64,000 bases of DNA, taken from Agapetus fuscipes. Taxonomy: Eukaryota > Arthropoda > Insecta > Trichoptera > Glossosomatidae. The stretch is taken from assembly GCA_951799405.1 (NCBI GenBank), contig OX637338.1, positions 4,154,001 to 4,218,000 of the forward strand. The letters are read 5' to 3'. The notes beneath the pieces are model-generated. The model was not told the origin of the DNA, searched no databases, and saw only the letters and a list, made by a program, of their open reading frames with translations. A program made the position numbers and the translations under genes. This document shows positions 13,562 to 23,664 of this stretch, piece by piece (positions within the stretch are counted from its first letter, which is position 1; each line of letters starts with the position of its first letter).

Positions 13562-14987
13562 TTCATAATCAGATTTAATTTTTTTAACAAGTTGAGTCAA
13601 TTTTCCCATACTAAAAATTGGAAATTTAAAACGTCGATCTATAAGAGAAGTCTTTTTCAAATGACTTTTAATTTTTGCCACACATTTTGCAATGGTTTCC
13701 AAATATTTCGCAACTCTGGTCCTTCGAGCGCGTACACGGGCACCGGCCCTCCCACTAGCACTTGCCAATATTTGCTCCTTTTTTGCACACGTTGTGGCGT
13801 AATACTCACACCGACAAAATATATTCATATTTTCGCAAACCTACATGCTGAACGTACAAAAGGTTATTTAATTTTTCAATTACCGCCAAAACTGCAGGGT
13901 GCTAATGATCTTCCATCAAATATATAAACCTACCTACAAAAATAAATCAAACCTGACTTCACATACGTATGCAGTAAAGTCTCTGATGTAACAAGTGGAT
14001 TTTTTTGCCGCGGTAAGATGAAATTTTTCGCTTTGTCTTTTTATCAGCTTTCTGTAAGTTTGGATATTTTATCTCATCTGATAAAAAAGATAATAATTAT
14101 TTCAAGTTAAGTATGTGCGTACTTTATATTTTGACCTTACTGTTTTGATTTCATAATGATGCGCAATATATATATAAAAAAAAAAAAAACACTACGACAT
14201 CTGTGATTGATTTTTTATGATTACAGTTAATTGTGAAATCAGATTCAACCAGTTTATTATTATGACAAAATAGTCAACTCATCAAATGTCAGCATTTCTT
14301 TTTATCTCAGTGTACTTGTAATATACATTTTATTGATTCCGTTTTTTGAAAGTAAGATCATACATTCACGTGTACTGAAAAAAAGTGTAAATAATGTAGA
14401 CTACGAGATTTCTATTAAAAAGTGGAGAAATTTGACCGACCCAAAATCGTTTTGGAAATGATATCGGTCTTGTTCACTATTAATAAGCATGTTACAGCGT
14501 GATTCTATTAAAATTTCTGTGCAAAAGTATCACATTTCAGTCGTAAAAATTATGCTATTTTTACAGGGCTTGCCATGTCACCTTCACTGGAATTAACTAG
14601 TCATTGTTTTCTTTACTTAGTACCTACTCTAAACGCACACACCATTAAACCATCGCTGTATTTGCGTTTTCGTACAATCGTGTAAATTAATTTGCAAATT
14701 GCATCATTGTGTGAAATACTAGTAATAATGGAGCGATAAATAGAGCAGGCTTTGACATGATTCTGAATTGTTTCAATATTTCAATTTTAGTACCGAGAAT
14801 ACCGATAACACTGATTGAAAATGTGCGTGAAGCCCACCAATCTATCCCTTTGTGTTTCTTTATGAATTTTTCATGTCATACGTGAAATTTGACTTCCCGC
14901 GTCCAGAGGTAAAATTTGATAAAACTGTGGAATTTTCATGCATTTTATGCGTGTTGCTTTATTCAACTTTATTTCTGAAAATGTAGC
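13562..14987. other. AT-rich non-coding DNA
   Basis: No gene or repeat family recognised up to the 5' break of the LINE. Confidence 0.45.
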
Positions 14988-17111
14988 GTGACGTCAATGT
15001 ATTTCAAAATCGATTGTTTTATTAAATCCGATGATCCGAACGATGATGAGAACGTGTGTGGAAAAGATATTGAAAGTATGTGGAAAGATCTGAAAGAAGG
15101 AATGACTGAATGCGCTAAAAAAGTATGTGGGGTAACGAAAGGTGGAAGATTGAAAGGAGATGCCTGGTGGAATGATAAAGTGAAAGAAGCTGTGAAAGTT
15201 AAGAAAAAGTGTTATGAAAATTGGCTGAATGATAGAAATGATAGAAAGCTAGAAGACGAATATAAGATAGCTAAGAAAATGGCGAAGACTATAATTTATG
15301 AAAGCAAGATGAATGAACAAAGAAAGATTGATGAAAGGATTAACAGAAGTTACACCGACAGTAAGAAGGAATTTTGGAGGTGGATCAATGCGGATAGAAA
15401 TAAATCTTCTGCATTGACCACTCCGGGAGTCAAAAGTGCTGCCGGCGAGATGGTATGGGAGAATGAAGAAGTATGCAAGAGATGGAAGAACTATTTTCAA
15501 GAAATTTTTGGTCAGGGTGAAAGAAGAATTTATGAACAGATAGATGAAGAAAATGAATTGAATATTTTGAAAGAAGAAATGAAAGTGTCTATTTCACGTC
15601 TGAAGAATGGGAAGTCTGCTGGGTTTGATGGTATAAATGGTGAAATGTTGAAAGCAGGAGGTGAATGCTTGATAGATTGGATGTACGAATTATGTAAGCT
15701 TTGTGTGAATGCAGGAGTAGTACCGATGGATTGGAGGAAGGCAGTCATTGTTCCCATTTACAAAGGTAAAGGGGACAAAAAAGACTGTCAGAACTTCAGA
15801 CCAATCAGTCTACTCAGTATACCAGGAAAAGTCTTCTGTAAGGTGATTATAAAAAAAGTGATTCTGACTACTAGTGAAAGGATTTCCGATGTACAGTCCG
15901 GCTTTATGGCCGGTAGAGGCTGTGTTGATCAGATTTTTACTCTACGACAACTTGTTGAAAAACAATTGTCGGTGAGGCGGAAGCTGTTCACGGCCTTTGT
16001 AGATCTGGAAAAGGCTTTTGACTCAGTAGACAGAGGTATGTTATGGGATGTTTTGAAAGCATACGGAGTGAATAGGGCTCTCCTAGGTGCGGTGCATGCA
16101 AACTATGAAAATAGTAAGGCATGTGTTCGTATTGATGGTGAGTATAGTGAATGGTTTGAAGTTTATAAGGGTGTGAGGCAAGGATGTGTGATGAGTCCTT
16201 GGCTATTTAACATAGTCATGGACAAGTGTGTCAGAGATGCTAGACTTAATGATTGTGGATTGATGATAGGAGAGAGCAAAGTGAGTGTTCTACTGTATGC
16301 AGATGATGCAGTTCTTGTATCTGATTCTGCAGTAGAATTGCAAACAATGCTCTCTAGATTGAATGAAGCTTTGTTAGGTAACCATTTGAAGTTGAATGCA
16401 AGTAAGACGAAAGTATTGATTTTTGAAAGAGATGATGAAAATATGAATTATGAATTTAAAATTAATGGAATGAATGTTGATATCGTAAATGAGTTTGTAT
16501 ACCTGGGAAGTAAGTTTGAAAAAGATGGAAGAATGATCGGTGAATTTGATAGAAGAATAATGAAAGGCAGGTGCGTACTGGGTGCTACCGCTAGCATCGC
16601 CAAGAACCAGAACCTTTCAAAAAATGTTCGACTGGCGGTGCACGGTGGTATACTAGTGCCCACTCTGATATATGGAAGTGAAGCCTGGACGGTGAGTGAA
16701 AGTGAGATTAGTAAAGTCCATACAGTAGAAATGGACTACTTGAGAAGTATGATTGGGAAAAGACGGAGTGATAGGGTAAGGAATGATTTTGTTAGAGAGG
16801 AATGTGGTGTAAGAGAAAGTGTGAAAGTAAAGATTAAAAGAAGTATGCTTAGATGGTTTGGACATTTGGAGAGAATGAATGAGGAAAGACTGACGAAGAA
16901 AGTATATGCTGCGAGAATTGATGGATGTCGTGGAAGAGGAAGACCGAGAAAGGTATGGATGGACCAAATTTTCGAAATAGCGAATGAATGGGATATCCAG
17001 AGTCATAATAAAAGGAGAGCTTGTATGAAAAAGGTTATGGCTCTGGATGAAATGAAAGAAGTATGCAAGGATCGAAAGAAATGGCGGTTGATCTGTAATG
17101 CTGGCGGTTAA
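14988..17111 (+). CDS. LINE reverse transcriptase (partial pol, endonuclease missing)
   Basis: The open frame of 707 codons has no internal stop. It begins with a linker rich in WWNDKVKEAVK-type sequence (about residues 57-100), usual between endonuclease and RT in RTE-like LINEs. RT motifs follow: FRPISLLSIPGKVF, VDLEKAFDSVD with the first catalytic Asp at about residue 339, GVRQGCVMSPWLFN, and the YADD active site at residues 437-440. The C-terminus has YGSEAWT, LRWFGHLERM and RGRGRPRKVWMDQI. The listed first codon is GTG and is only the edge of the open frame, not a real start. The product would reverse-transcribe LINE RNA at the target site, but without endonuclease this copy is unlikely to be autonomous. 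Confidence 0.85.
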   Translation: MTSMYFKIDCFIKSDDPNDDENVCGKDIESMWKDLKEGMTECAKKVCGVTKGGRLKGDAWWNDKVKEAVKVKKKCYENWLNDRNDRKLEDEYKIAKKMAKTIIYESKMNEQRKIDERINRSYTDSKKEFWRWINADRNKSSALTTPGVKSAAGEMVWENEEVCKRWKNYFQEIFGQGERRIYEQIDEENELNILKEEMKVSISRLKNGKSAGFDGINGEMLKAGGECLIDWMYELCKLCVNAGVVPMDWRKAVIVPIYKGKGDKKDCQNFRPISLLSIPGKVFCKVIIKKVILTTSERISDVQSGFMAGRGCVDQIFTLRQLVEKQLSVRRKLFTAFVDLEKAFDSVDRGMLWDVLKAYGVNRALLGAVHANYENSKACVRIDGEYSEWFEVYKGVRQGCVMSPWLFNIVMDKCVRDARLNDCGLMIGESKVSVLLYADDAVLVSDSAVELQTMLSRLNEALLGNHLKLNASKTKVLIFERDDENMNYEFKINGMNVDIVNEFVYLGSKFEKDGRMIGEFDRRIMKGRCVLGATASIAKNQNLSKNVRLAVHGGILVPTLIYGSEAWTVSESEISKVHTVEMDYLRSMIGKRRSDRVRNDFVREECGVRESVKVKIKRSMLRWFGHLERMNEERLTKKVYAARIDGCRGRGRPRKVWMDQIFEIANEWDIQSHNKRRACMKKVMALDEMKEVCKDRKKWRLICNAGG

Positions 17112-17148
17112 AGCTAAGGCTTTTAAATTTAAAAAATATGAGTTGTAG

Positions 17149-17179
<31 letters not shown>

Positions 17180-17504
17180 TTTACTGTTTAATTGCTTAGA
17201 ATTTATTTGTTTTATATATTTGATTGTATTAATTGCTTGTACTCCTTGACTGATAGGTTGGTATGCGGCTGACCACCCATACTGTAAAAAATGGTTCACT
17301 TTGCCAATGTCACCCCTGCTTCAGGGAAGGTCGGCAAGAGTTGCAGGGCTTATGTTCATTTGAGATTGGGGTTTTTATATTGTAGGTCCACATGCAGCAT
17401 GTGTAAGCGCGAAATTATGCATGTCTGCTTGTGGGAATGCATTTAATATGAATCTCAAATGATACATATCTTTGCAGCTTAGATTTAGATTTAGATTTAG
17501 ATCC
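14988..17504 (+). mobile_element. 5'-truncated RTE-like LINE with its own 3' tail
   Basis: The copy holds an open reverse-transcriptase frame (14,988-17,111), then an AT-rich 3' UTR with a ~23-nt T run at about 17,152-17,174, then the ~250-bp tail from about 17,237. The tail ends at about 17,504 in TTAGATT-type repeats. The apurinic endonuclease domain expected upstream in this class is absent, so the copy is 5'-truncated. It explains the origin of the many dispersed tail repeats in the window. No target-site duplication was found. Confidence 0.85.
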
Positions 17505-17684
17505 CGTGACATTTTATTTCGTTCTTATTCGATCTCGAGTGAATCATTAATATGTATTTTATTAAAATGAAGAAAGTCGAAACTTTCCGGTCACGTAGGC
17601 ACAAAAGGAAGGGTCATTATGGACACATAAAAAAATATTTTCGTCACCACTTTCCTGGTTGTCGAATCATTCAAATTCAAATAG

Positions 17685-17795
17685 GGTTATAACAACTGAT
17701 CCATGGATCATCGTTTTTTTTGTATGGAAAATTTACGTTACGTAATGTTTGAACCATGGATTTGCTGTGTGTGAATAACACTGAATAGAATCTAA
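17685..17795. repeat. Unclassified repeat, copy 1 (relative at 22,556-22,672)
   Basis: Contains CTGATCCATGGATCATCG, then TGTATGGAAAATTTACG, then GCTGTGTGTGAATAAC. The segment at 22.56-22.67 kb has the same order of words. Partly self-complementary (ATCCATGGAT). Possibly a MITE, but I see no clean termini. Confidence 0.4.
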
Positions 17796-17883
17796 TGCAT
17801 ACTAAGTAAACACTCAAGTATTTATTTATCGGTTTGAAGCGGGAAAACACACGAAGAGAGTACATGTCATTATTTTTACAATC

Positions 17884-18013
17884 AAGAGTTTGGATTTTAT
17901 TTGTAAGTACACAATCAGCATTTGTAAGCGCGAACTACACGTGTTTGTTTGTGGGCATACATCTGAGAGCTTTTAATGAATATATCCTTGCAACTTAGAT
18001 TATAGATTATAGA
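17884..18013 (+). repeat. LINE 3'-tail fragment, subfamily ending TTAGATTATAGATTATAG
   Basis: It matches the tail downstream of the LINE fragment at 31.3 kb, with words such as GCATTTGTAAGCGCGAAC and ACATCTGAGAGC. It starts mid-tail (5'-truncated) and ends with the ATTATAG-type terminal repeat. Confidence 0.8.
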
Positions 18014-18416
18014 AGAGTACTCGTAGCAAATGATTTCCGTGTCTGAATAGCAAGGTAATATTTCGCTGATTTTGCGATACCAGGAAATACTTGAATTTTC
18101 AATTCAAATAAATAGAAAAATACCCCTCTTGGAATTTTTATTAATTGAATGTTTTCTGTTTTGTTCCAGGTAAGGATTATTTTTCTCGTCAGACCACCAC
18201 ACATGACATAATACGTAAGTCATCAATGTTTGTTTTTCCAATTAATTTAAAAATAGTGAGACTCGTAGGCAGTGAGTTAAAGGCTGTTGGGACAGCAACG
18301 CATAAGGGACCGTCGACAATGACTGTCTGAGGTCACTCAAAAACCACTATTAAAATTGATGATCAAATTGACCGATGATTCTTTGTGTCATATTTCATCA
18401 GAAATCCTTGTTCAAA

Positions 18417-18451
18417 GAATGGCAGTATTCCGGAATGAAATACTGCCATTC
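18417..18451. other. Perfect 13-bp-stem hairpin
   Basis: GAATGGCAGTATT at 18,417-18,429 and its exact reverse complement at 18,439-18,451 are separated by a 9-nt loop. It is too short for a typical animal microRNA precursor on its own. Function unknown. Confidence 0.7.
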
Positions 18452-18496
18452 GTCATTTTGGAAAACGAATAGCATTTTGATAGAAATACTAATTAA

Positions 18497-18730
18497 ATAA
18501 ATACCCACGATGATGCGTACACCCAAGATGATGGGAATACATACCCAATATGCTAAAAATACCCGTGATGATGCGTATACCCGTTATGATGTGAACTCGT
18601 GATAAAGTCTTCAATACCGTTTGATATAAATACATTCCTAAGATGATATGTATACCCCAGGATGACGTGAATACTACTCAAGATGAAGTCGTTGATGATG
18701 CTAATACCCATGATGAAGTATACTATAAAC
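18497..18730. repeat. Degenerate minisatellite (ACCC..GATGATG.GTAT unit)
   Basis: About ten imperfect units of roughly 18-25 bp, built around ACCC, GATGATG (or GATGAYG) and a TAT/AAT spacer, repeat through this stretch. Units are diverged, implying an old array. Confidence 0.65.
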
Positions 18731-19484
18731 GTGGCACACGTTTCACGCCGATAGTCAGTGTCAGGCAGGTACATATAATGTACCTCCCAGGTACTCGCAT
18801 TTCACCTCGGCGCGCGCGTTGCTTGCAACCTTCTCGCTAAAATAAAAATCAAGGTCCGTCGCGGTTTCGGGTTGCGTCATGACGTGCAAGCACACCGGCC
18901 ATGCACTGCCTAGATTCAGTGAATCTAAAAAAATAACAACACATACTTACAAATACATCAAGATTTGAACTGAAAAAAATACGTGAGAATCATTCATTGC
19001 TTTTCATTAGTTACAGAAGTTACTCAAGTATTTTTTTTTCTTTATTTGCCGCTTCCTTTTCGGAATGATTCGCTAATTTGACGGGTTTATAAAAAGGAAC
19101 GAATTACAACATCCTGCTATTAAGTTTTACTTTTATCATCTCGCTAGATCAGTTTATTAGCAACATCTATATATAATTTCACAATTATTGGAATCTCATG
19201 TTTGCAATGCAGCTGACGCCAGAGTTATTTCATCTACCAGCGTACATGCACAGAGATATTCTTGTGATGATAATTTTCACACGATTTCTAGGATGCCCTA
19301 GTGATTTGACACAGCTAGTTAGATACACAATAACGTATTGATTTCTCGCGACTTGTGGGTTTTTCTCTTTGCCCGTGGCCTCGACTTTCAAAAAAATCAC
19401 AAGTCCCGCGGTCACTCAAGCCAGACCGGCGCATTTTTTCCCTACCGAGATGATCGCTAAGTTTTAATGAGGTGATTACCCTTC
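18731..19484. other. Non-coding DNA, no gene seen
   Basis: No recognisable gene or repeat family. A short GC-rich patch lies at about 18,790-18,910. Confidence 0.4.
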
Positions 19485-19492
19485 TATAAAAG
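19485..19492 (+). promoter_or_regulatory. TATA box candidate upstream of a short ORF
   Basis: The motif CTATAAAAG lies in locally less AT-rich sequence, about 75 bp before an ATG at 19,560. No perfect arthropod initiator TCAGT is seen 30 bp downstream; the nearest candidate is around CAACACTG. Treat it as suggestive only. Confidence 0.35.
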
Positions 19493-19559
19493 TGGGTGCA
19501 CCGAAGCGCAACACTGTCCGTGCTTTATATCTGCGCCAAAAAACACTGATTGAGTTTCA

Positions 19560-19808
19560 ATGAACTCCTTCGTGATGTTTATTTTCATTTCGTATCTAAT
19601 CTATTACGTTCACTGCTTTTTTTTACTGGCTCAAGGGTTTTGCGAATTGAGATTTCATTTTGCGTTTGACCTCAAGTTGATTTCAAAGTCTGTAACTATT
19701 ACGTGCCGCTTTTCCACTATGGGCGATTATAACCTTTTTAGGGAAACTGTTAGTTCAATCCTTCACTGTAGACAATTTATTTTGATTCGTATTACTATTT
19801 GTGCGTGA
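19560..19808 (+). CDS. Possible short secreted-protein exon (82 codons)
   Basis: The ORF begins with ATG and encodes a strongly hydrophobic N-terminus, about residues 3-24 (FVMFIFISYLIYYVHCFFLL), which could be a signal peptide or membrane anchor. The remainder has no domain I recognise. The TATA box 75 bp upstream is the reason to mention it. Codon content is not distinctive, hydrophobic runs are easily produced by T-rich DNA, and no splice donor is obvious. It may well be chance. Confidence 0.2.
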   Translation: MNSFVMFIFISYLIYYVHCFFLLAQGFCELRFHFAFDLKLISKSVTITCRFSTMGDYNLFRETVSSILHCRQFILIRITICA

Positions 19809-21117
19809 TATTAAATTTTATATTTACTTCGTCTTACTCCAGCCAATTCCTACAATTTGCAGGTACTTTTTTTTTTTTGCATCCTTGAACGCAGATAGAT
19901 TCACAAGGTACAGCATATAATTAAAGCAGACTCTTGAACTTCCTCATCATCATATTTTTTACCGGATAAAAAAGTAGCAGCTGAATTTATAGCTGTGCCA
20001 AGTTCGGGCCCGCGTAAAAAAAAAAAAACAATAATCCTCGCGACTTCCCGCTTCTCACATACACGTTATATATATGCACAGCGCCTGTTTACATTATTAT
20101 TCCCTCGGTACGGCCGCGTTTCCACCATTTCCTGTGCAAAAAGAGAACTTTAATCGCTCTGGGATCCAGACAATGGCCGGGCCGGTCCTTGATCTCGCGT
20201 TTGGCTGACACGACAAAAAGCCACTCGCCTACCAGATGGTTCCGCTATGCCTTTATTCCATTTCCATTCCTATAATGCAGAGGTTCTTTGTCTGTGGTGC
20301 GAAGAGCCCTGGAAGTGGTGCGCGAGAGGGGACTGTAAAAGAGTTTGCAAGGAATATCAATCTGGTAGGGTTCCATACATCAAGCCACGGTGGGAGGGGA
20401 CCATAGAAAAGTTGCACAGGAGTATCAATTTGCAAACAATTCGCGATGAATGTTATGAAGTGCAAGGTATACGTGATCGTATCTACTAGGATGCGTTTGT
20501 TTTTTAATCTCTTGGAAGACTTCTGGTGAAAAACAACATTTCTCAAAAAAACTCAAGAAAATAGGAAGTAGCACGAGCAGGCCTGCGGTTCTGGCATAAA
20601 ACTGTCCACTATACTTTTGTTTTTTGTCAGATCTCATGGATCTTATTAAAAATCAAAGTAAGGGAAAATTGTGCTGGCGAAGCTGGACTTTAAACTAGAA
20701 TGTCGTAATGGTGCGTAGCACGAGTAGGCGGGCAAATATGGATGAATTCGTTAAAACTTTGTACCTATTCAGATTGATAATACTCCATGTCCATGTATAG
20801 TCCATGATGTTATAAAGCTCATCAAAGTGGTCGTCGGTCAAACAAGGTTTAGAACCACTGCTATAAATTGAATAATTTCTTTCAAACCCAGCCAAGTAAT
20901 AGTCGTCCCGCCTCCGTTATATCCGGCCTGCTGTTTCCACAGCTCTGTTGCATTGTTTTGCTTCTCTCGATCTCGGTCTATCAATCGTCAGCCGTGATGT
21001 TATTCTAACCCCGCCTTCTAACGACTCGGTACATCTGTCTTTCCTCTCTGGAAACAGCTGATGTAAAATGTGTATACATTATCAACTCAATCAATTCATA
21101 CTTTTTACATCATTAAA
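19809..21117. other. Non-coding DNA with a GC-richer block
   Basis: About 20,090-20,480 is richer in GC and holds overlapping open frames on both strands without recognisable domains. The rest is AT-rich. No repeat family recognised. Confidence 0.35.
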
Positions 21118-21622
21118 AGCGTAAATTAATAATGTAAAAATAAAAAAATATTTTTTTCTTCACGAGTTGATTTATTTTGCCAGCGCTTTCTGTGTTATCA
21201 CACTATTATGTCCTTTCCTAAAAGTTCTCTTGACTAAGGTGCGATAACACCGAAAGTGCTAATCTAATCTAATCTAATCTAAGCTGCAAAGATATATATC
21301 ATTTAAGATTTACACTAAATGCATTCCCACAAGCAGATATGTATAATTTCGCGCTAACACATGCCGCATGTGGACCTACAATATAAAAACCCAATCTCAA
21401 ATGAACATAAGCCTTGCAACTCTTGCCGTCCTTCCCTGAAACAGGGGTGACATTGGCAAAGTGAACCAATTTTTATATCATGGGTGGTCAGCCGCATAAC
21501 AACCTATAAGTCAAGGAACATACATGACAAATTACATTTTTTAAATCAAAGAAGTTTGAGGAAATAAATCAACTCGTGAAAAAAACTTTGTTTTTTTTGT
21601 TGCATTATTAATTTAGATTGAA
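21118..21622. repeat. Inverted-repeat composite around a LINE tail
   Basis: The left arm (about 21,118-21,178) contains TTCACGAGTTGATTTATTT. The right arm (about 21,557-21,622) contains its inverse AAATAAATCAACTCGTGAA, followed by A/T runs and CATTATTAATTT-type sequence inverted relative to the left arm. Between them lie two opposed SINE B 3'-end pieces (about 21,167-21,246) and a minus-strand LINE tail (21,262-21,538). A single relative of the arm occurs at about 31,497-31,560. It looks like a foldback element or inverted duplication that received retroposon insertions. Confidence 0.55.
21262..21538 (-). repeat. LINE 3'-tail copy, long form
   Basis: It begins with TAATCTAATCTAATCTAAGC and runs through GCATTCCCACAAGCAG, CACATGCCGCATGTGG and GGGTGACATTGGC to AACCTATAAGTCAAGG. 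It also includes the extra ACATACATGACAAATTAC stretch that matches the start of the 9.1-kb insertion. This makes it one of the longest tail copies. Confidence 0.85.
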
Positions 21623-21664
21623 TCTTTACATTGTCAATACAAATACCCTTAAACTTTTATTAAT

Positions 21665-21843
21665 AGCTTCCGCCAACCACTTCAGTGGAAGCGGGGGCTG
21701 GTAGGTTCTCATTTCTTGTGAAGGTTGAGTGAACCTTGCCGGTATGTTAGATTTTGGGTTTGAAATAAACACCGAAATGGGAAATCATTTCTGACACCTT
21801 GACGCAATTCGAATCCGAGCTCTCGGCATGGAATCGACGGGAC
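21665..21843 (-). repeat. tRNA-derived SINE, family A, partial
   Basis: It matches the complete family A copy at 39.9 kb in reverse: TGAACCTTGCCGGTAT, GGGAAATCATTTCTGACACC and GAGCTCTCGGCATGGAAT. The B box region is recognisable as AATTCGAATCCGAG. The A box end is missing. Confidence 0.75.
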
Positions 21844-23336
21844 AAGTTTTAAAATTATTTTGTTTTAAAATTAAAATTTTATACATATCTCGTTTAATTA
21901 CAAATCTATTAATTTAGCGTCCGCTACAAACACGCACTCATTACTCCTTGCTGCATTTGGACTTGCACATTAAAAGCCATTAATTGTGCAGCCTGCCGCT
22001 CACTTGGCCGAGTGTAGCCTGCCTAGCGAGATGTGTGTGGCTCGGGTGACCTCAGCTTGCAATATCGCTTATTCCGAAATCGCCGGTGTGGCAACACTTT
22101 ACCGCGCAGGCCGCCATTGACAAACAGCGGTGGAGCCCTTGAAACCAAATTTACGAGTTTTTTTTTTTTTTTTTTGGTATGAAAATGTTACGCAAACATT
22201 CATTAAGAGCCCGAAGTCCTTTTTCTTATGTTTTTTTAGCGATTTACATGGTATTATTTTTAATTAAAATGGCGCGCGTGCACTTCTCATTTGGATTTTT
22301 CGAATGAGTAAGATAGAAGTATAAAAGGTTGCATTCGGTCAGTCTTTGGTCTAATCCTCAGAAGATACAATGAGTAAATAAAATAAATAAATAAAAATTG
22401 ACACGTAATTCATACACCCTAAGCTATACACAAAACAATTGATCCATGGCAGATCTACGAATCATATATGTACATATTATGAAGAAAACTCCATGTAAGC
22501 TTTTACATGGTGTTAACTCGTTGTGTTGAATAAAAAATAAGCTCCATACAGTGCTATTCACAAAACATTTCATCCTTAGCTGATCTACGGAACATCATTT
22601 TTGTGTATGGAAAATTTACTGTAGGCTGCGGATGAGCCATCGCTTTGCTGTTTAAGAATAACTTACCCGATTGAGTTTGTTATTGTTCATGTTGACTTAG
22701 ATTCTTTAAAATTTCCTATTAGAAACTATTAATTTTATAAACAATTTTTGAGTTGAGTAGGTACTGACCCCTTGTACAAAAAAAAAACTTTTAGTACCTA
22801 CCTATTTGATAGTGATTCACCTCGACTTGTCCCCCTTTCGAATCAACCCAATGGCCCGTGGAACTTCAGGTTTGTGTCAATGCTCTGTTCCCCTCACCTA
22901 AAGATGGACCTTGACTAGTAAAGTGTGGACCTGCAGTGACCTTGCCGAACAATTTAATTTGCCAAAGGTGAAAATATTCTGACATTATCCGACCCACACG
23001 CTAAATTTGCACTGAAACTTTTAATCGGTGCGGCATTCTAAAGTGAATGAACGTCAATACTTGTATTACGCCGTTGTCCAAATACGTAGATCCAAGCAGA
23101 CCACTAAATTACATCAGTGACAATTTAGTTGGCTGATGATTACGCAACGAGATTTATTATTTTGGCGACAACCTTCAATGCAACAACTTTTCTTGATGAC
23201 AGATCTTTCGATCTGTGATTCACAAGAAAAACTTTATATCGGCTCACAGATCCTTAGATAAGAATGTCTAGCAATCTGTCCACCAGTTAGGCGTCGGCCT
23301 ATTCGCATCTCATTAGTTGCAATGGGTCTCCCTCTT
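21844..23336. other. Non-coding DNA
   Basis: Includes a GC-richer block at about 21,970-22,140 and the second copy of an unclassified repeat at 22,556-22,672. A TATAAAAGG at 22,320 is followed by TCAGTC at 22,339, a core-promoter-like pair. The spacing (about 21 nt) is short for a real TATA-initiator pair, and the following ATG opens only a three-codon frame. Confidence 0.35.
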
Positions 23337-23664
23337 CTACTGAAGTGGGCCGGCCCCCTTACCTGTAAAAATAAATAGGTTGAACTCGCCACATGTGACC
23401 CCTTTCGGAGATAACGCGGCAAGAAGTAACACTATATGTGTAGCTACTCTATGGGTGTGCACTTGTTGGGTAATTATGATATTTGTCGGTTCGCCCATAA
23501 GCTGGCGTTGCATCACGCGGCAAGGAGTAACACTATATGTGTAGCTTAGTTGCGCGTTGTGTGTTGGATGCTTTTGCTTGATGAGGTGTGCACTTGTTGG
23601 GTAATTATGATATTTGTCGGTTCGCCCATAAGCTGGCGTTGCATCACGCGGCAAGGAGGCTTGC
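23337..23664 (+). repeat. SINE A 3' part plus 131-bp-period direct repeat
   Basis: 23,341-23,446 matches the 3' part of SINE family A (GTAAAAATAAATAGGT, CACATGTGACCCC, GTAACACTATATGTGTAGCT). A 74-bp segment at 23,454-23,527 is repeated at 23,585-23,658, with the GCGGCAAGGAG motif present at each junction. This points to local tandem duplication after the SINE inserted. Confidence 0.75.

Noticed and set aside
20247..20489. 80-codon frame rich in Cys and Trp
   Set aside because: No recognisable domain. The overlapping antisense frame is longer, so coding status is not supported.
22319..22372. Core promoter TATAAAAGG plus TCAGTC
   Set aside because: The spacing is too short for a normal TATA-initiator pair and the following ATG frame is three codons long.
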